Shown here: positions 14,287 to 27,412 of the stretch, in pieces | How the letters are laid out: the number at the start of each line of letters is the position of its first letter | Numbering within the stretch: position 1 is the first letter of the stretch | NCBI RefSeq assembly: GCF_037042905.1 | Contig: NC_087245.1 | Coordinates: 30,630,001-30,694,000, forward strand | Reading direction: 5' to 3' | Source of the DNA: Lytechinus pictus | Taxonomy: Eukaryota > Echinodermata > Echinoidea > Temnopleuroida > Toxopneustidae | DNA length: 64,000 nucleotides | Translations under genes and position numbers: made by a program | Notes under the pieces: generated by a model | Seen by the model: the letters and a program-made list of their open reading frames with translations, nothing else | What the model was told of the DNA's origin: nothing | Database searches by the model: none

Positions 14287-17200
14287 GGACATTAGTTCGG
14301 CTCCCCCTTTGTCGAACATCAATTGGGTGCCTCTAGATCGATTATCAATTTGGCGCCCCTCTTGGGCAATATCAGTTCAGCCCCCCCCCCCCCAGGTTGA
14401 ACATCAATTCACCACCCCCTCCCCTAGGGTTTAGATCAATTCGACACCCCTATGTCGGACATTAATTCGGCTCCCCTTTGTCGAACATCAATTCGGCGCC
14501 TCTAGATCGAATATCGATTATGCGCCCCTTTTGGTGCAACATCAATTCAGCCCCCCTCCCCCAGGTTGAACATCAATTCACCACCCCCTCTCCTAGGGTT
14601 TAGATCAATTCGACACCCCTATGTCGGACATTAATTCGGCTCCCCTTTGTCAAACATCAATTTGGCCTCCCTAGGTGGAACATTATTCGGTGCCCCCTAG
14701 GTGGAGCATTAATTCGGTGCCCCCTAGGTTTAACACTAAATCGGCAACCTTATGTCGAACATCAATTTGGCGCCCCTCTGTCGAACATCAATTCGGTACC
14801 CTCCTATGTCGAACATCAATTGGGCGCCTCTAGATCGAATATCAATTTGGCGCCCCTCTTGGTGCAACATCATTTCACCACCCCCTCCCCTAGGGTTTAG
14901 ATCAATTCGACACCCCTCCCCTAGGTTTTAAGATCAATTCGACGCCCCTATGTCGAACATCTATTCGGCGCCCCCCTTGGTGCAACAACAATTCAGCTCC
15001 CCCCCCCCTTGGTTGAACATTAATTCGGAGCCCAAGTGACAAACATCCATTTGGCGCCACAAGACAAACGTCAAATTGGTGCCCTTTTGTCGAACATCAA
15101 TTAGCGCCCCTAGGTCGAACATCGATTCGGCACCCCTTCCTTAGGTTTAAGATCAATTCGATGCCCCTATGTCGATATCAATTTGGCGCCCCTCTTGGTG
15201 AAACATCAATTCAGCCCCCCCCCCCTGGTTGAACATCAATTCTGCACCCTCCTTTGTCGAGCATTAATTCGGCGCCCCTATGTCGAACATCAGTTGGGTG
15301 CCCCCCTAGGTTGAACATCAATTCTGCGCCCCCCTAGGTCAAATATTAATTCGGCACCTCTAGGTCTAACATCAATTTGGACCCCCCCCCTTGGTGCAAT
15401 ATAAATTCAGCCCCGCGAGGTTGAACATCAATACGGCGCCCCCCCCCCTCCCCTAGGTTTAAGATCGATTAGGAGCCAACGTGTTAAACATCCATTTGGC
15501 GCCCAAAGACAAACGTCAAATTGGCTCCCCTATGTCAAACATAAATTTTGCGTCCTTAGGTTTAACACTAAATCGGCAACCTTATGTCGAACATGAATTC
15601 GGCGCCCTAAGTAAAATATGAATTCGGCGCCTACCTAGGTCGGACACATTAATTCGGCACCAACTTAGTTCGGACATTAATTTGGCTCCCCTTTGTCGAA
15701 CATCAATTCGGCGCCTCTAGATCGAATATCAATTTTGCGCGTTTTAGGTGCAACATCAATTCAGCCCCCCCCCCCCCAGGTTGAACATCAATTCAACGCC
15801 CGTCTTCCATGTTTAAGATCAATTTGACAAACGTCAAATTGGCGCCCCTAGGTCGAACATTAACTCGGCGCCCCCTCCCCTAAGTTTGAGATCAATTCGA
15901 CACCCCTATGTCGAACATCGATTTGGCGTCCCCCTTGGTGAAACATCAAATCAGCCCCCCCCCCTAATTGAACATCAATTCGGCGCCCAAGTATTTCGGA
16001 CATTAATTCGACTCCCCCTTTGTCGAACGTAAATTCGGCGCCTCTACACATCGAATATCGATTTTGCGCCCCCTTGATGCAACTTCAATTCAGCCCCCCC
16101 CCCCCTCCCAGTTTGAACATCAATTCGGCGCCCCTCCAATAGGTTAAAGATCAATTCGACGCCCCTTTGTCGAACATCGATTTGGCGGCGCCCCCCCCCC
16201 CCTTGGTAAAACATCAAATCAGCCCCCCCCCCTTGAACATCGATCCGGCGCCCCTATGTCGAATATCAATTCAGCCCCCCTGTTGAACATCAATTTGGCG
16301 CCCCTCCCGTAGGTTTAAGATCAATTCGACGCACCTATGTCGATCATCGACTTGGCGCCCCCCTTGGTGAAACATCAATTCAGCCCCCCCTCCCCTAGGT
16401 TGAACATTAATTCGGCGCCTCTAGGTCTAACATCAATTTGGCGCCCCCCCCCTGGTGCAACATAAATTCGGCGCCCCTCCACTAGGTTTAAGATCAATTC
16501 GACGCCCCTATGTCGAACATCAATTTGGCGCCCCCCTTGGTGAAACATCAATTTAGCCCCCCCCCCCCCCCGGTTGAACATTAATTCAACGCCCGTCTTC
16601 CATGTTTAAGATCAATTCGACGCCCCTATGTCGAACATCAATTTGGCGCCCCCCTTGGTGCAACAACAATTCAGCCCCCCCCCCCTTAGCTGAACATTAA
16701 TTCGGAGCCCACGTGTCAAACATCCATTTGGCGCCACAAGACAAACGTCAAATTGGCGCCCCTAGGTCGAGCATCAATTGGCGCTCCTAGGTCGAACAAT
16801 AATTCAATAATTCGGTGCCCCCCTTTGTCGAACACCAATTCGGCGCATCTACACCGAATATCGATTTTGCGCCCCTTAGGTGCATCATCAATCCAGCCCC
16901 CCACCCCCAGGTTGAACATCAATTCGGCACCCTCCTATGTCGAACATCAATTCGGCGCCACTGAGTAAAATGTGAATTCGGCGCCTACCTAGGTCGGACA
17001 CATTAATTCGGCGCCAACTTAGTTCGGACATTAATTCGGCTCCCCTTTGTCGAACACCAATTCGGCGCCTCTACACCGAATATCGATTTTGAGCCCCTTA
17101 GGTGCATCATCAATCCAGCCCCCCACCCCCAGGTTGAACATCAATTCAACGCCCGTCTTCCATGTTTAAGATCAATTCGACGCCCCTATGTCGAACATCA

Positions 17201-17300
17201 ATTTGGCGCCCCTCTGTCGAACATCAATTCGGCACCCTCCTATGTCGAACATCAATTCGGCGCCACTGAGTAAAATGTGAATTCGGCGCCTATTTAGGTC
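14287..17300 (+). repeat. Module Q4
   Basis: A 3,014-bp Q copy with the ordinary start (GGACATTAG) and ordinary C tracts. It is the only full Q here preceded by q rather than by P. It closes the first super-period, and P5 follows. Confidence 0.85.
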
Positions 17301-18655
17301 GGACATTAGTTCGGCTCCCCCTTTGTCGAACATCAATTGGGTGCCTCTAGATCGATTATCAATTTGGCGCCCCTCTGGGGCAATATCAGTTCAGCCCCCC
17401 CCCCCAGGTTGAACATCAATTCACCACCCCCTCCCCTAGGGTTTAGATCAATTCGACACCCCTATGTCGGACATTAATTCGGCTCCCCTTTGTCAAACAT
17501 CAATTTGGCCTCCCTAGGTGGAACATTATTCGGTGCCCCCTCCCCCCTAGGTGGAGCATTAATTCGGTGCCCCCTAGGTTTTTCACTAAATCGGCAACCT
17601 TATGTCGAACATGAATTCGGCAACCTCCTATGTCGAACATTTATTCGGCGCCCTGAGTAAAATATAAAATCGGCGCCTACTTAGTTCGGACATTAATTCG
17701 GCTCCCCTTTGTCGAGCATCAACTTGGCGCCTCTAGATCGAATATCAATTTTGCGCCTTTTATGTGCAACATCAATTTAGCCCCCCCCCCCCCGGTTGAA
17801 CATTAATTCAACGCCCGTCTTCCATGTTTAAGATCAATTCGACGCCCCTATGTCGAACATCAATTTGGCGCCCCCCTTGGTGCAACAACAATTCAGCCCC
17901 CCCTTAGTTGAACATTAATTCGGAGCCCACTTGTCAAACATCCATTTGGCGCCACAAGACAAACGTCAAATTGGCGCCCCTAGGTCGAGCATCAATTGGC
18001 GCCCCTAGGTCGAACAATAATTCAATAATTCGGTGCCCCCCTTTGTCGAACACCAATTTGGCGCATCTACACCGAATATCGATTTTGCGCCCCTTAGGTG
18101 CATCATCAATCCAGCCCCCCACCCCCAGGTTGAACATCAATTATACGCCCCTCCCCTAGGTTTAAGATCAATTCGACGCCCCTATGTCGAACATCAATTT
18201 GGCGCCCCTCTGTCGAACATCAATTCGGCACCCTCCAATGTCGAACATCAATTTGGTGCCCCTCTGTCGAACATCAATTCGGCACCCTCCTATGTCGAAC
18301 ATCAATTCGGCGCCACTGAGTTAAATATGAATTTGGCGCCTACCTAGGTCGGACACATTAATTCGGCGCCAACTTAAATCGGACATTAATTCGGCTCCCC
18401 TTTGTCGAACACCAATTCGGCGCCTCTACACCGAATATCGATTTTGAGCCCCTTAGGTGCATCATCAATCCAGCCCCCCACCCCCAGGTTGAACATCAAT
18501 TCAACGCCCGTCTTCCATGTTTAAGATCAATTCGACGCCCCTATGTCGACCATCAATTTGGCGCCCCTCTGTCGAACATCAATTCGGCACCCTCCTATGT
18601 CGAACATCAATTCGGCGCCACTGAGTAAAATGTGAATTCGGCGCCTATTTAGGTC
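17301..18655 (+). repeat. Module P5
   Basis: A 1,355-bp P copy, 11-C tract at 17,395-17,405. One private transition is GAGTTAAATATG near 18,318, where the other P copies read GAGTTAAATGTG. Confidence 0.85.
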
Positions 18656-21600
18656 GGACATTAGTTCGGCTCCCCCTTTGTCGAACATCAATTGGGTGCC
18701 TCTAGATCGATTATCAATTTGGCGCCCCTCTTGGGCAATATCAGTTCAGCCCCCCCCCCCCCCCCAGGTTGAACATCAATTCACCACCCCCTCCCCTAGG
18801 GTTTAGATCAATTCGACACCCCTATGTCGGACATTAATTCGGCTCCCCTTTGTCGAACATCAATTCGGCGCCTCTAGATCGAATATCGATTATGCGCCCC
18901 TTTTGGTGCAACATCAATTCAGCCCCCCTCCCCCAGGTTGAACATCAATTCACCACCCCCTCTCCTAGGGTTTAGATCAATTCGACACCCCTATGTCGGA
19001 CATTAATTCGGCTCCCCTTTGTCAAACATCAATTTGGCCTCCCTAGGTGGAACATTATTCGGTGCCCCCTAGGTGGAGCATTAATTCGGTGCCCCCTAGG
19101 TTTAACACTAAATCGGCAACCTTATGTCGAACATCAATTTGGCGCCCCTCTGTCGAACATCAATTCGGTACCCTCCTATGTCGAACATCAATTGGGCGCC
19201 TCTAGATCGAATATCAATTTGGCGCCCCTCTTGGTGCAACATCATTTCACCACCCCCTCCCCTAGGGTTTAGATCAATTCGACACCCCTCCCCTAGGTTT
19301 TAAGATCAATTCGACGCCCCTATGTCGAACATCTATTCGGCGCCCCCCTTGGTGCAACAACAATTCAGCTCCCCCCCCCTTGGTTGAACATTAATTCGGA
19401 GCCCAAGTGACAAACATCCATTTGGCGCCACAAGACAAACGTCAAATTGGTGCCCTTTTGTCGAACATCAATTAGCGCCCCTAGGTCGAACATCGATTCG
19501 GCACCCCTTCCTTAGGTTTAAGATCAATTCGATGCCCCTATGTCGATATCAATTTGGCGCCCCTCTTGGTGAAACATCAATTCAGCCCCCCCCCCTGGTT
19601 GAACATCAATTCTGCACCCTCCTTTGTCGAGCATTAATTCGGCGCCCCTATGTCGAACATCAGTTGGGTGCCCCCCTAGGTTGAACATCAATTCTGCGCC
19701 CCCCTAGGTCAAATATTAATTCGGCACCTCTAGGTCTAACATCAATTTGGACCCCCCCCCCCCTTGGTGCAATATAAATTCAGCCCCGCGAGGTTGAACA
19801 TCAATACGGCGCCCCCCCCCCTCCCCTAGGTTTAAGATCGATTAGGAGCCAACGTGTTAAACATCCATTTGGCGCCCAAAGACAAACGTCAAATTGGCTC
19901 CCCTATGTCAAACATAAATTTTGCGTCCTTAGGTTTAACACTAAATCGGCAACCTTATGTCGAACATGAATTCGGCGCCCTAAGTAAAATATGAATTCGG
20001 CGCCTACCTAGGTCGGACACATTAATTCGGCACCAACTTAGTTCGGACATTAATTTGGCTCCCCTTTGTCGAACATCAATTCGGCGCCTCTAGATCGAAT
20101 ATCAATTTTGCGCGTTTTAGGTGCAACATCAATTCAGCCCCCCCCCCCAGGTTGAACATCAATTCAACGCCCGTCTTCCATGTTTAAGATCAATTTGACA
20201 AACGTCAAATTGGCGCCCCTAGGTCGAACATTAACTCGGCGCCCCCTCCCCTAAGTTTGAGATCAATTCGACACCCCTATGTCGAACATCGATTTGGCGT
20301 CCCCCTTGGTGAAACATCAAATCAGCCCCCCCCCCTAATTGAACATCAATTCGGCGCCCAAGTATTTCGGACATTAATTCGACTCCCCCTTTGTCGAACG
20401 TAAATTCGGCGCCTCTACACATCGAATATCGATTTTGCGCCCCCTTGATGCAACTTCAATTCAGCCCCCCCCCTCCCAGTTTGAACATCAATTCGGCGCC
20501 CCTCCAATAGGTTAAAGATCAATTCGACGCCCCTTTGTCGAACATCGATTTGGCGGCGCCCCCCCCCCTTGGTAAAACATCAAATCAGCCCCCCCCCCCT
20601 TGAACATCGATCCGGCGCCCCTATGTCGAATATCAATTCAGCCCCCCTGTTGAACATCAATTTGGCGCCCCTCCCGTAGGTTTAAGATCAATTCGACGCA
20701 CCTATGTCGATCATCGACTTGGCGCCCCCCTTGGTGAAACATCAATTCAGCCCCCCCTCCCCTAGGTTGAACATTAATTCGGCGCCTCTAGGTCTAACAT
20801 CAATTTGGCGCCCCCCCCCCTGGTGCAACATAAATTCGGCGCCCCTCCACTAGGTTTAAGATCAATTCGACGCCCCTATGTCGAACATCAATTTGGCGCC
20901 CCCCTTGGTGAAACATCAATTTAGCCCCCCCCCCCCCCGGTTGAACATTAATTCAACGCCCGTCTTCCATGTTTAAGATCAATTCGACGCCCCTATGTCG
21001 AACATCAATTTGGCGCCCCCCTTGGTGCAACAACAATTCAGCCCCCCCCCCCCCTTAGCTGAACATTAATTCGGAGCCCACGTGTCAAACATCCATTTGG
21101 CGCCACAAGACAAACGTCAAATTGGCGCCCCTAGGTCGAGCATCAATTGGCGCTCCTAGGTCGAACAATAATTCAATAATTCGGTGCCCCCCTTTGTCGA
21201 ACACCAATTCGGCGCATCTACACCGAATATCGATTTTGCGCCCCTTAGGTGCATCATCAATCCAGCCCCCCACCCCCAGGTTGAACATCAATTCGGCACC
21301 CTCCTATGTCGAACATCAATTCGGCGCCACTGAGTAAAATGTGAATTCGGCGCCTACCTAGGTCGGACACATTAATTCGGCGCCAACTTAGTTCGGACAT
21401 TAATTCGGCTCCCCTTTGTCGAACACCAATTCGGCGCCTCTACACCGAATATCGATTTTGAGCCCCTTAGGTGCATCATCAATCCAGCCCCCCACCCCCA
21501 GGTTGAACATCAATTCAACGCCCGTCTTCCATGTTTAAGATCAATTCGACGCCCCTATGTCGAACATCAATTTGGCGCCCCTCTGTCGAACATCAATTCG

Positions 21601-21669
21601 GCACCCTCCTATGTCGAACATCAATTCGGCGCCACTGAGTAAAATGTGAATTCGGCGCCTATTTAGGTC
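18656..21669 (+). repeat. Module Q5
   Basis: A 3,014-bp Q copy, the same length as Q4. P5+Q5 (4,369 bp) is the standard 4.37-kb dimer. Confidence 0.85.
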
Positions 21670-23023
21670 GGACATTAGTTCGGCTCCCCCTTTGTCGAAC
21701 ATCAATTGGGTGCCTCTAGATCGATTATCAATTTGGCGCCCCTCTGGGGCAATATCAGTTCAGCCCCCCCCCCCCAGGTTGAACATCAATTCACCACCCC
21801 CTCCCCTAGGGTTTAGATCAATTCGACACCCCTATGTCGGACATTAATTCGGCTCCCCTTTGTCAAACATCAATTTGGCCTCCCTAGGTGGAACATTATT
21901 CGGTGCCCCCTCCCCCCTAGGTGGAGCATTAATTCGGTGCCCCCTAGGTTTTTCACTAAATCGGCAACCTTATGTCGAACATGAATTCGGCAACCTCCTA
22001 TGTCGAACATTTATTCGGCGCCCTGAGTAAAATATAAAATCGGCGCCTACTTAGTTCGGACATTAATTCGGCTCCCCTTTGTCGAGCATCAACTTGGCGC
22101 CTCTAGATCGAATATCAATTTTGCGCCTTTTATGTGCAACATCAATTTAGCCCCCCCCCCCGGTTGAACATTAATTCAACGCCCGTCTTCCATGTTTAAG
22201 ATCAATTCGACGCCCCTATGTCGAACATCAATTTGGCGCCCCCCTTGGTGCAACAACAATTCAGCCCCCCCTTAGTTGAACATTAATTCGGAGCCCACTT
22301 GTCAAACATCCATTTGGCGCCACAAGACAAACGTCAAATTGGCGCCCCTAGGTCGAGCATCAATTGGCGCCCCTAGGTCGAACAATAATTCAATAATTCG
22401 GTGCCCCCCTTTGTCGAACACCAATTTGGCGCATCTACACCGAATATCGATTTTGCGCCCCTTAGGTGCATCATCAATCCAGCCCCCCACCCCCAGGTTG
22501 AACATCAATTATACGCCCCTCCCCTAGGTTTAAGATCAATTCGACGCCCCTATGTCGAACATCAATTTGGCGCCCCTCTGTCGAACATCAATTCGGCACC
22601 CTCCAATGTCGAACATCAATTTGGTGCCCCTCTGTCGAACATCAATTCGGCACCCTCCTATGTCGAACATCAATTCGGCGCCACTGAGTTAAATGTGAAT
22701 TTGGCGCCTACCTAGGTCGGACACATTAATTCGGCGCCAACTTAAATCGGACATTAATTCGGCTCCCCTTTGTCGAACACCAATTCGGCGCCTCTACACC
22801 GAATATCGATTTTGAGCCCCTTAGGTGCATCATCAATCCAGCCCCCCACCCCCAGGTTGAACATCAATTCAACGCCCGTCTTCCATGTTTAAGATCAATT
22901 CGACGCCCCTATGTCGACCATCAATTTGGCGCCCCTCTGTCGAACATCAATTCGGCACCCTCCTATGTCGAACATCAATTCGGCGCCACTGAGTAAAATG
23001 TGAATTCGGCGCCTATTTAGGTC
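21670..23023 (+). repeat. Module P6
   Basis: A 1,354-bp P copy, 12-C tract at about 21,764-21,775. It precedes the interrupted chimeric module Q6*. Confidence 0.85.
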
Positions 23024-23390
23024 GGACATTAGTTCGGCTCCCCCTTTGTCGAACATCAATTGGGTGCCTCTAGATCGATTATCAATTTGGCGCCCCTCTT
23101 GGGCAATATCAGTTCAGCCCCCCCCCCCCCCAGGTTGAACATCAATTCACCACCCCCTCCCCTAGGGTTTAGATCAATTCGACACCCCTATGTCGGACAT
23201 TAATTCGGCTCCCCTTTGTCGAACATCAATTCGGCGCCTCTAGATCGAATATCGATTATGCGCCCCTTTTGGTGCAACATCAATTCAGCCCCCCTCCCCC
23301 AGGTTGAACATCAATTCACCACCCCCTCTCCTAGGGTTTAGATCAATTCGACACCCCTATGTCGGACATTAATTCGGCTCCCCTTTGTCA

Positions 23391-24627
23391 CCTTATTCAT
23401 TAATGATCTCCCAAACGCTATACCAAATGGCACCGTTTACATGTATGCTGACGATACTACTATTTCTGTTTGGGGGGGATCGAAGCAAGAGGTTGAGCTA
23501 AAACTGTCAAAAGCTCTTAGGGATTTGGACTCTTGGCTCAATAAAAACAATTTGATTTTGAATAGTGACAAGACCAAAACGATGCTACTAGGATCAAAAC
23601 AAAAGCTAAGGTCACTAGACAGCAATATGCTATCGATAGTGTTAAATGGATGTCAATTGGAATGTGTAAATGAATATAAATGTTTAGGAGTTATCATAGA
23701 TAACAATCTCGACTTTAAAAAACACGTTGACAGCATATCTTTAATTGTAAAACAAAAACTAGGAACTATTCGCCGCTGTAAACAGTATTTTGATAAAGCA
23801 CAATTGAATAAGCTGTATTGGGCTTTTGTAATGCCCCATATAATGTATTGCTGTACCGTCTGGTCGGAAAGATCTGAAATTAATCACAGTAAGTTAGAGA
23901 GATTACATAAGAGGGCAGCATACATGGTATCTAACTTCTCTTGGGAAACTCCATCTGAACAAATTTTCAAAATATTATCCTGGCCCAAAATACGCAATGT
24001 CTTTTTTAGAGCATCTCGCTTAATGGTTCATAAATGTTTACACGAAGCTGCTCCCCAGGTGCTTTGTGATAAGTTTATTTATATAGAGAAAATATCCTCC
24101 CGAACAACTAGAAGCACAAATAAGATGATAATCAGGGTGCCATATGCTCGTACAACCTTTTATCAGAAATCATTTTTTGTCACAGGCCCATTACATTGGA
24201 ATAAACTACCCGAACACCTCCGATTCATAGAAAACATTAAACAGTTCAAACGGGAAATGGCTAAATGGGAAAAAACCTTTAATATGTAATAGGGACTAAT
24301 GGTGGAATCTATTTTATTCTTTCTCCTCATTTTGTACATATTTTATCTCTTTTCATGTGTATATAATGTTTTCGTTTAGTTTTAGGTAACATCTGTACAG
24401 TATCATATTTTATTTGTTCTGTTATTTTCCATAGTTAATTATGCTTATTTCATTTCATTTTTTTTCTTCAATATTAGTATTTATGCTCTATTCTTTGTTT
24501 ATACTTGAATATGTTACCATGTTTTATATTTGTGTTTGTTCACGAAGGGCCTCAACGAAAACCAGCTTGTTGCTGATTGAGCTACCCTTCTTTTAAATAT
24601 TTGAAATAAATAAATAAATAAATAAAA
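23391..24627 (+). mobile_element. 5'-truncated non-LTR retrotransposon (CR1/L2-like) inserted in the satellite
   Basis: A 1,237-bp insertion breaks a satellite stretch that is continuous in sibling modules (GGCTCCCCTTTGTCA then AACATCAATTTGG). It contains an RT C-terminal frame, a 3' untranslated region of about 310 bp, and an (AAAT)n tail at about 24,604-24,625. The left flank ends GTCA and the right flank resumes AACATC, so no bases are lost and any target-site duplication is at most a few A residues hidden in the tail. The 5' end is cut inside the RT palm, as expected of incomplete reverse transcription. Clade assignment (CR1, L2, Rex or Crack type) is approximate and rests on motif style and the tetranucleotide tail. 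Confidence 0.93.
23393..24289 (+). CDS. Reverse transcriptase C-terminal fragment of a non-LTR retrotransposon (partial, no native start)
   Basis: An uninterrupted frame of about 298 codons runs from the truncated 5' junction to TAA at 24,287-24,289. It opens with LFINDLPN (RT block before the catalytic site), then YADDT, the catalytic palm motif, at about codons 17-21. LNSDKTKTMLLG, YKCLGVIIDNNLDF and LERLHKRAAYMV follow in the thumb region. The C-terminus has FFVTGPLHWNKLP, a block typical of CR1/L2/jockey-type elements. The apurinic endonuclease domain and the N-terminal RT blocks are missing, so the copy cannot move by itself. The first ATG (23,441) is only an internal methionine of the ancestral protein. 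The absence of frameshifts or stops over 0.9 kb suggests a fairly recent insertion. Confidence 0.9.
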   Translation, partial: LFINDLPNAIPNGTVYMYADDTTISVWGGSKQEVELKLSKALRDLDSWLNKNNLILNSDKTKTMLLGSKQKLRSLDSNMLSIVLNGCQLECVNEYKCLGVIIDNNLDFKKHVDSISLIVKQKLGTIRRCKQYFDKAQLNKLYWAFVMPHIMYCCTVWSERSEINHSKLERLHKRAAYMVSNFSWETPSEQIFKILSWPKIRNVFFRASRLMVHKCLHEAAPQVLCDKFIYIEKISSRTTRSTNKMIIRVPYARTTFYQKSFFVTGPLHWNKLPEHLRFIENIKQFKREMAKWEKTFNM

Positions 24628-27412
24628 AACATCAATTTGGCCTCCCTAGGTGGAACATTATTCGGTGCCCCCTAGGTGGAGCATTAATTCGGTGCCCCCT
24701 AGGTTTAACACTAAATCGGCAACCTTATGTCGAACATCAATTTGGCGCCCCTCTGTCGAACATCAATTCGGTACCCTCCTATGTCGAACATCAATTGGGC
24801 GCCTCTAGATCGAATATCAATTTGGCGCCCCTCTTGGTGCAACATCATTTCACCACCCCCTCCCCTAGGGTTTAGATCAATTCGACACCCCTCCCCTAGG
24901 TTTTAAGATCAATTCGACGCCCCTATGTCGAACATCTATTCGGCGCCCCCCTTGGTGCAACAACAATTCAGCTCCCCCCCCCCTTGGTTGAACATTAATT
25001 CGGAGCCCAAGTGACAAACATCCATTTGGCGCCACAAGACAAACGTCAAATTGGTGCCCTTTTGTCGAACATCAATTAGCGCCCCTAGGTCGAACATCGA
25101 TTCGGCACCCCTTCCTTAGGTTTAAGATCAATTCGATGCCCCTATGTCGATATCAATTTGGCGCCCCTCTTGGTGAAACATCAATTCAGCCCCCCCCCCC
25201 CCTGGTTGAACATCAATTCTGCACCCTCCTTTGTCGAGCATTAATTCGGCGCCCCTATGTCGAACATCAGTTGGGTGCCCCCCTAGGTTGAACATCAATT
25301 CTGCGCCCCCCTAGGTCAAATATTAATTCGGCACCTCTAGGTCTAACATCAATTTAGACCCCCCCCCCCCTTGGTGCAATATAAATTCAGCCCCGCGAGG
25401 TTGAACATCAATACGGCGCCCCCCCCCCCTCCCCTAGGTTTAAGATCGATTAGGAGCCAACGTGTTAAACATCCATTTGGCGCCCAAAGACAAACGTCAA
25501 ATTGGCTCCCCTATGTCAAACATAAATTTTGCGTCCTTAGGTTTAACACTAAATCGGCAACCTTATGTCGAACATGAATTCGGCGCCCTAAGTAAAATAT
25601 GAATTCGGCGCCTACCTAGGTCGGACACATTAATTCGGCACCAACTTAGTTCGGACATTAATTTGGCTCCCCTTTGTCGAACATCAATTCGGCGCCTCTA
25701 GATCGAATATCAATTTTGCGCGTTTTAGGTGCAACATCAATTCAGCCCCCCCCCCCCCAGGTTGAACATCAATTCAACGCCCGTCTTCCATGTTTAAGAT
25801 CAATTTGACAAACGTCAAATTGGCGCCCCTAGGTCGAACATTAACTCGGCGCCCCCTCCCCTAAGTTTGAGATCAATTCGACACCCCTATGTCGAACATC
25901 GATTTGGCGTCCCCCTTGGTGAAACATCAAATCAGCCCCCCCCCCCCTAATTGAACATCAATTCGGCGCCCAAGTATTTCGGACATTAATTCGACTCCCC
26001 CTTTGTCGAACGTAAATTCGGCGCCTCTACACATCGAATATCGATTTTGCGCCCCCTTGATGCAACTTCAATTCAGCCCCCCCCCTCCCAGTTTGAACAT
26101 CAATTCGGCGCCCCTCCAATAGGTTAAAGATCAATTCGACGCCCCTTTGTCGAACATCGATTTGGCGGCGCCCCCCCCCCCCTTGGTAAAACATCAAATC
26201 AGCCCCCCCCCCTTGAACATCGATCCGGCGCCCCTATGTCGAATATCAATTCAGCCCCCCCTGTTGAACATCAATTTGGCGCCCCTCCCGTAGGTTTAAG
26301 ATCAATTCGACGCACCTATGTCGATCATCGACTTGGCGCCCCCCTTGGTGAAACATCAATTCAGCCCCCCCTCCCCTAGGTTGAACATTAATTCGGCGCC
26401 TCTAGGTCTAACATCAATTTGGCGCCCCCCCCTGGTGCAACATAAATTCGGCGCCCCTCCACTAGGTTTAAGATCAATTCGACGCCCCTATGTCGAACAT
26501 CAATTTGGCGCCCCCCTTGGTGAAACATCAATTTAGCCCCCCCCCCCGGTTGAACATTAATTCAACGCCCGTCTTCCATGTTTAAGATCAATTCGACGCC
26601 CCTATGTCGAACATCAATTTGGCGCCCCCCTTGGTGCAACAACAATTCAGCCCCCCCCCCTTAGCTGAACATTAATTCGGAGCCCACGTGTCAAACATCC
26701 ATTTGGCGCCACAAGACAAACGTCAAATTGGCGCCCCTAGGTCGAGCATCAATTGGCGCCCCTAGGTCGAACAATAATTCAATAATTCGGTGCCCCCCTT
26801 TGTCGAACACCAATTCGGCGCATCTACACCGAATATCGATTTTGCGCCCCTTAGGTGCATCATCAATCCAGCCCCCCACCCCCAGGTTGAACATCAATTA
26901 TGCGCCCCTCCCCTAGGTTTAAGATCAATTCGACGCCCCTATGTCGAACATCAATTTGGCGCCCCTCTGTCGAACATCAATTCGGCACCCTCCTATGTCG
27001 AACATCAATTTGGTGCCCCTCTGTCGAACATCAATTCGGCACCCTCCTATGTCGCACATCAATTCGGCGCCACTGAGTAAAATGTGAATTCGGCGCCTAC
27101 CTAGGTCGGACACATTAATTCGGCGCCAACTTAGTTCGGACATTAATTCGGCTCCCCTTTGTCGAACACCAATTCGGCGCCTCTACACCGAATATCGATT
27201 TTGAGCCCCTTAGGTGCATCATCAATCCAGCCCCCCACCCCCAGGTTGAACATCAATTCAACGCCCGTCTTCCATGTTTAAGATCAATTCGACGCCCCTA
27301 TGTCGAACATCAATTTGGCGCCCCTCTGTCGAACATCAATTCGGCACCCTCCTATGTCGAACATCAATTCGGCGCCACTGAGTAAAATGTGAATTCGGCG
27401 CCTATTTAGGTC

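Larger units (their letters stand above)
23024..27412 (+). repeat. Module Q6* (chimeric, interrupted by a retrotransposon)
   Basis: Without the 1,237-bp insertion at 23,391-24,627 the module is 3,152 bp. It carries the same Q-to-P mosaic end as Q3* and shares with it a seven-C tract before TGTTGAACATC (about 26,256 and 12,096), so the pair descends from one chimera copied as part of the larger unit. A private substitution is ATTTAGACCC near 25,353, where other copies have ATTTGGACCC. Confidence 0.82.
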
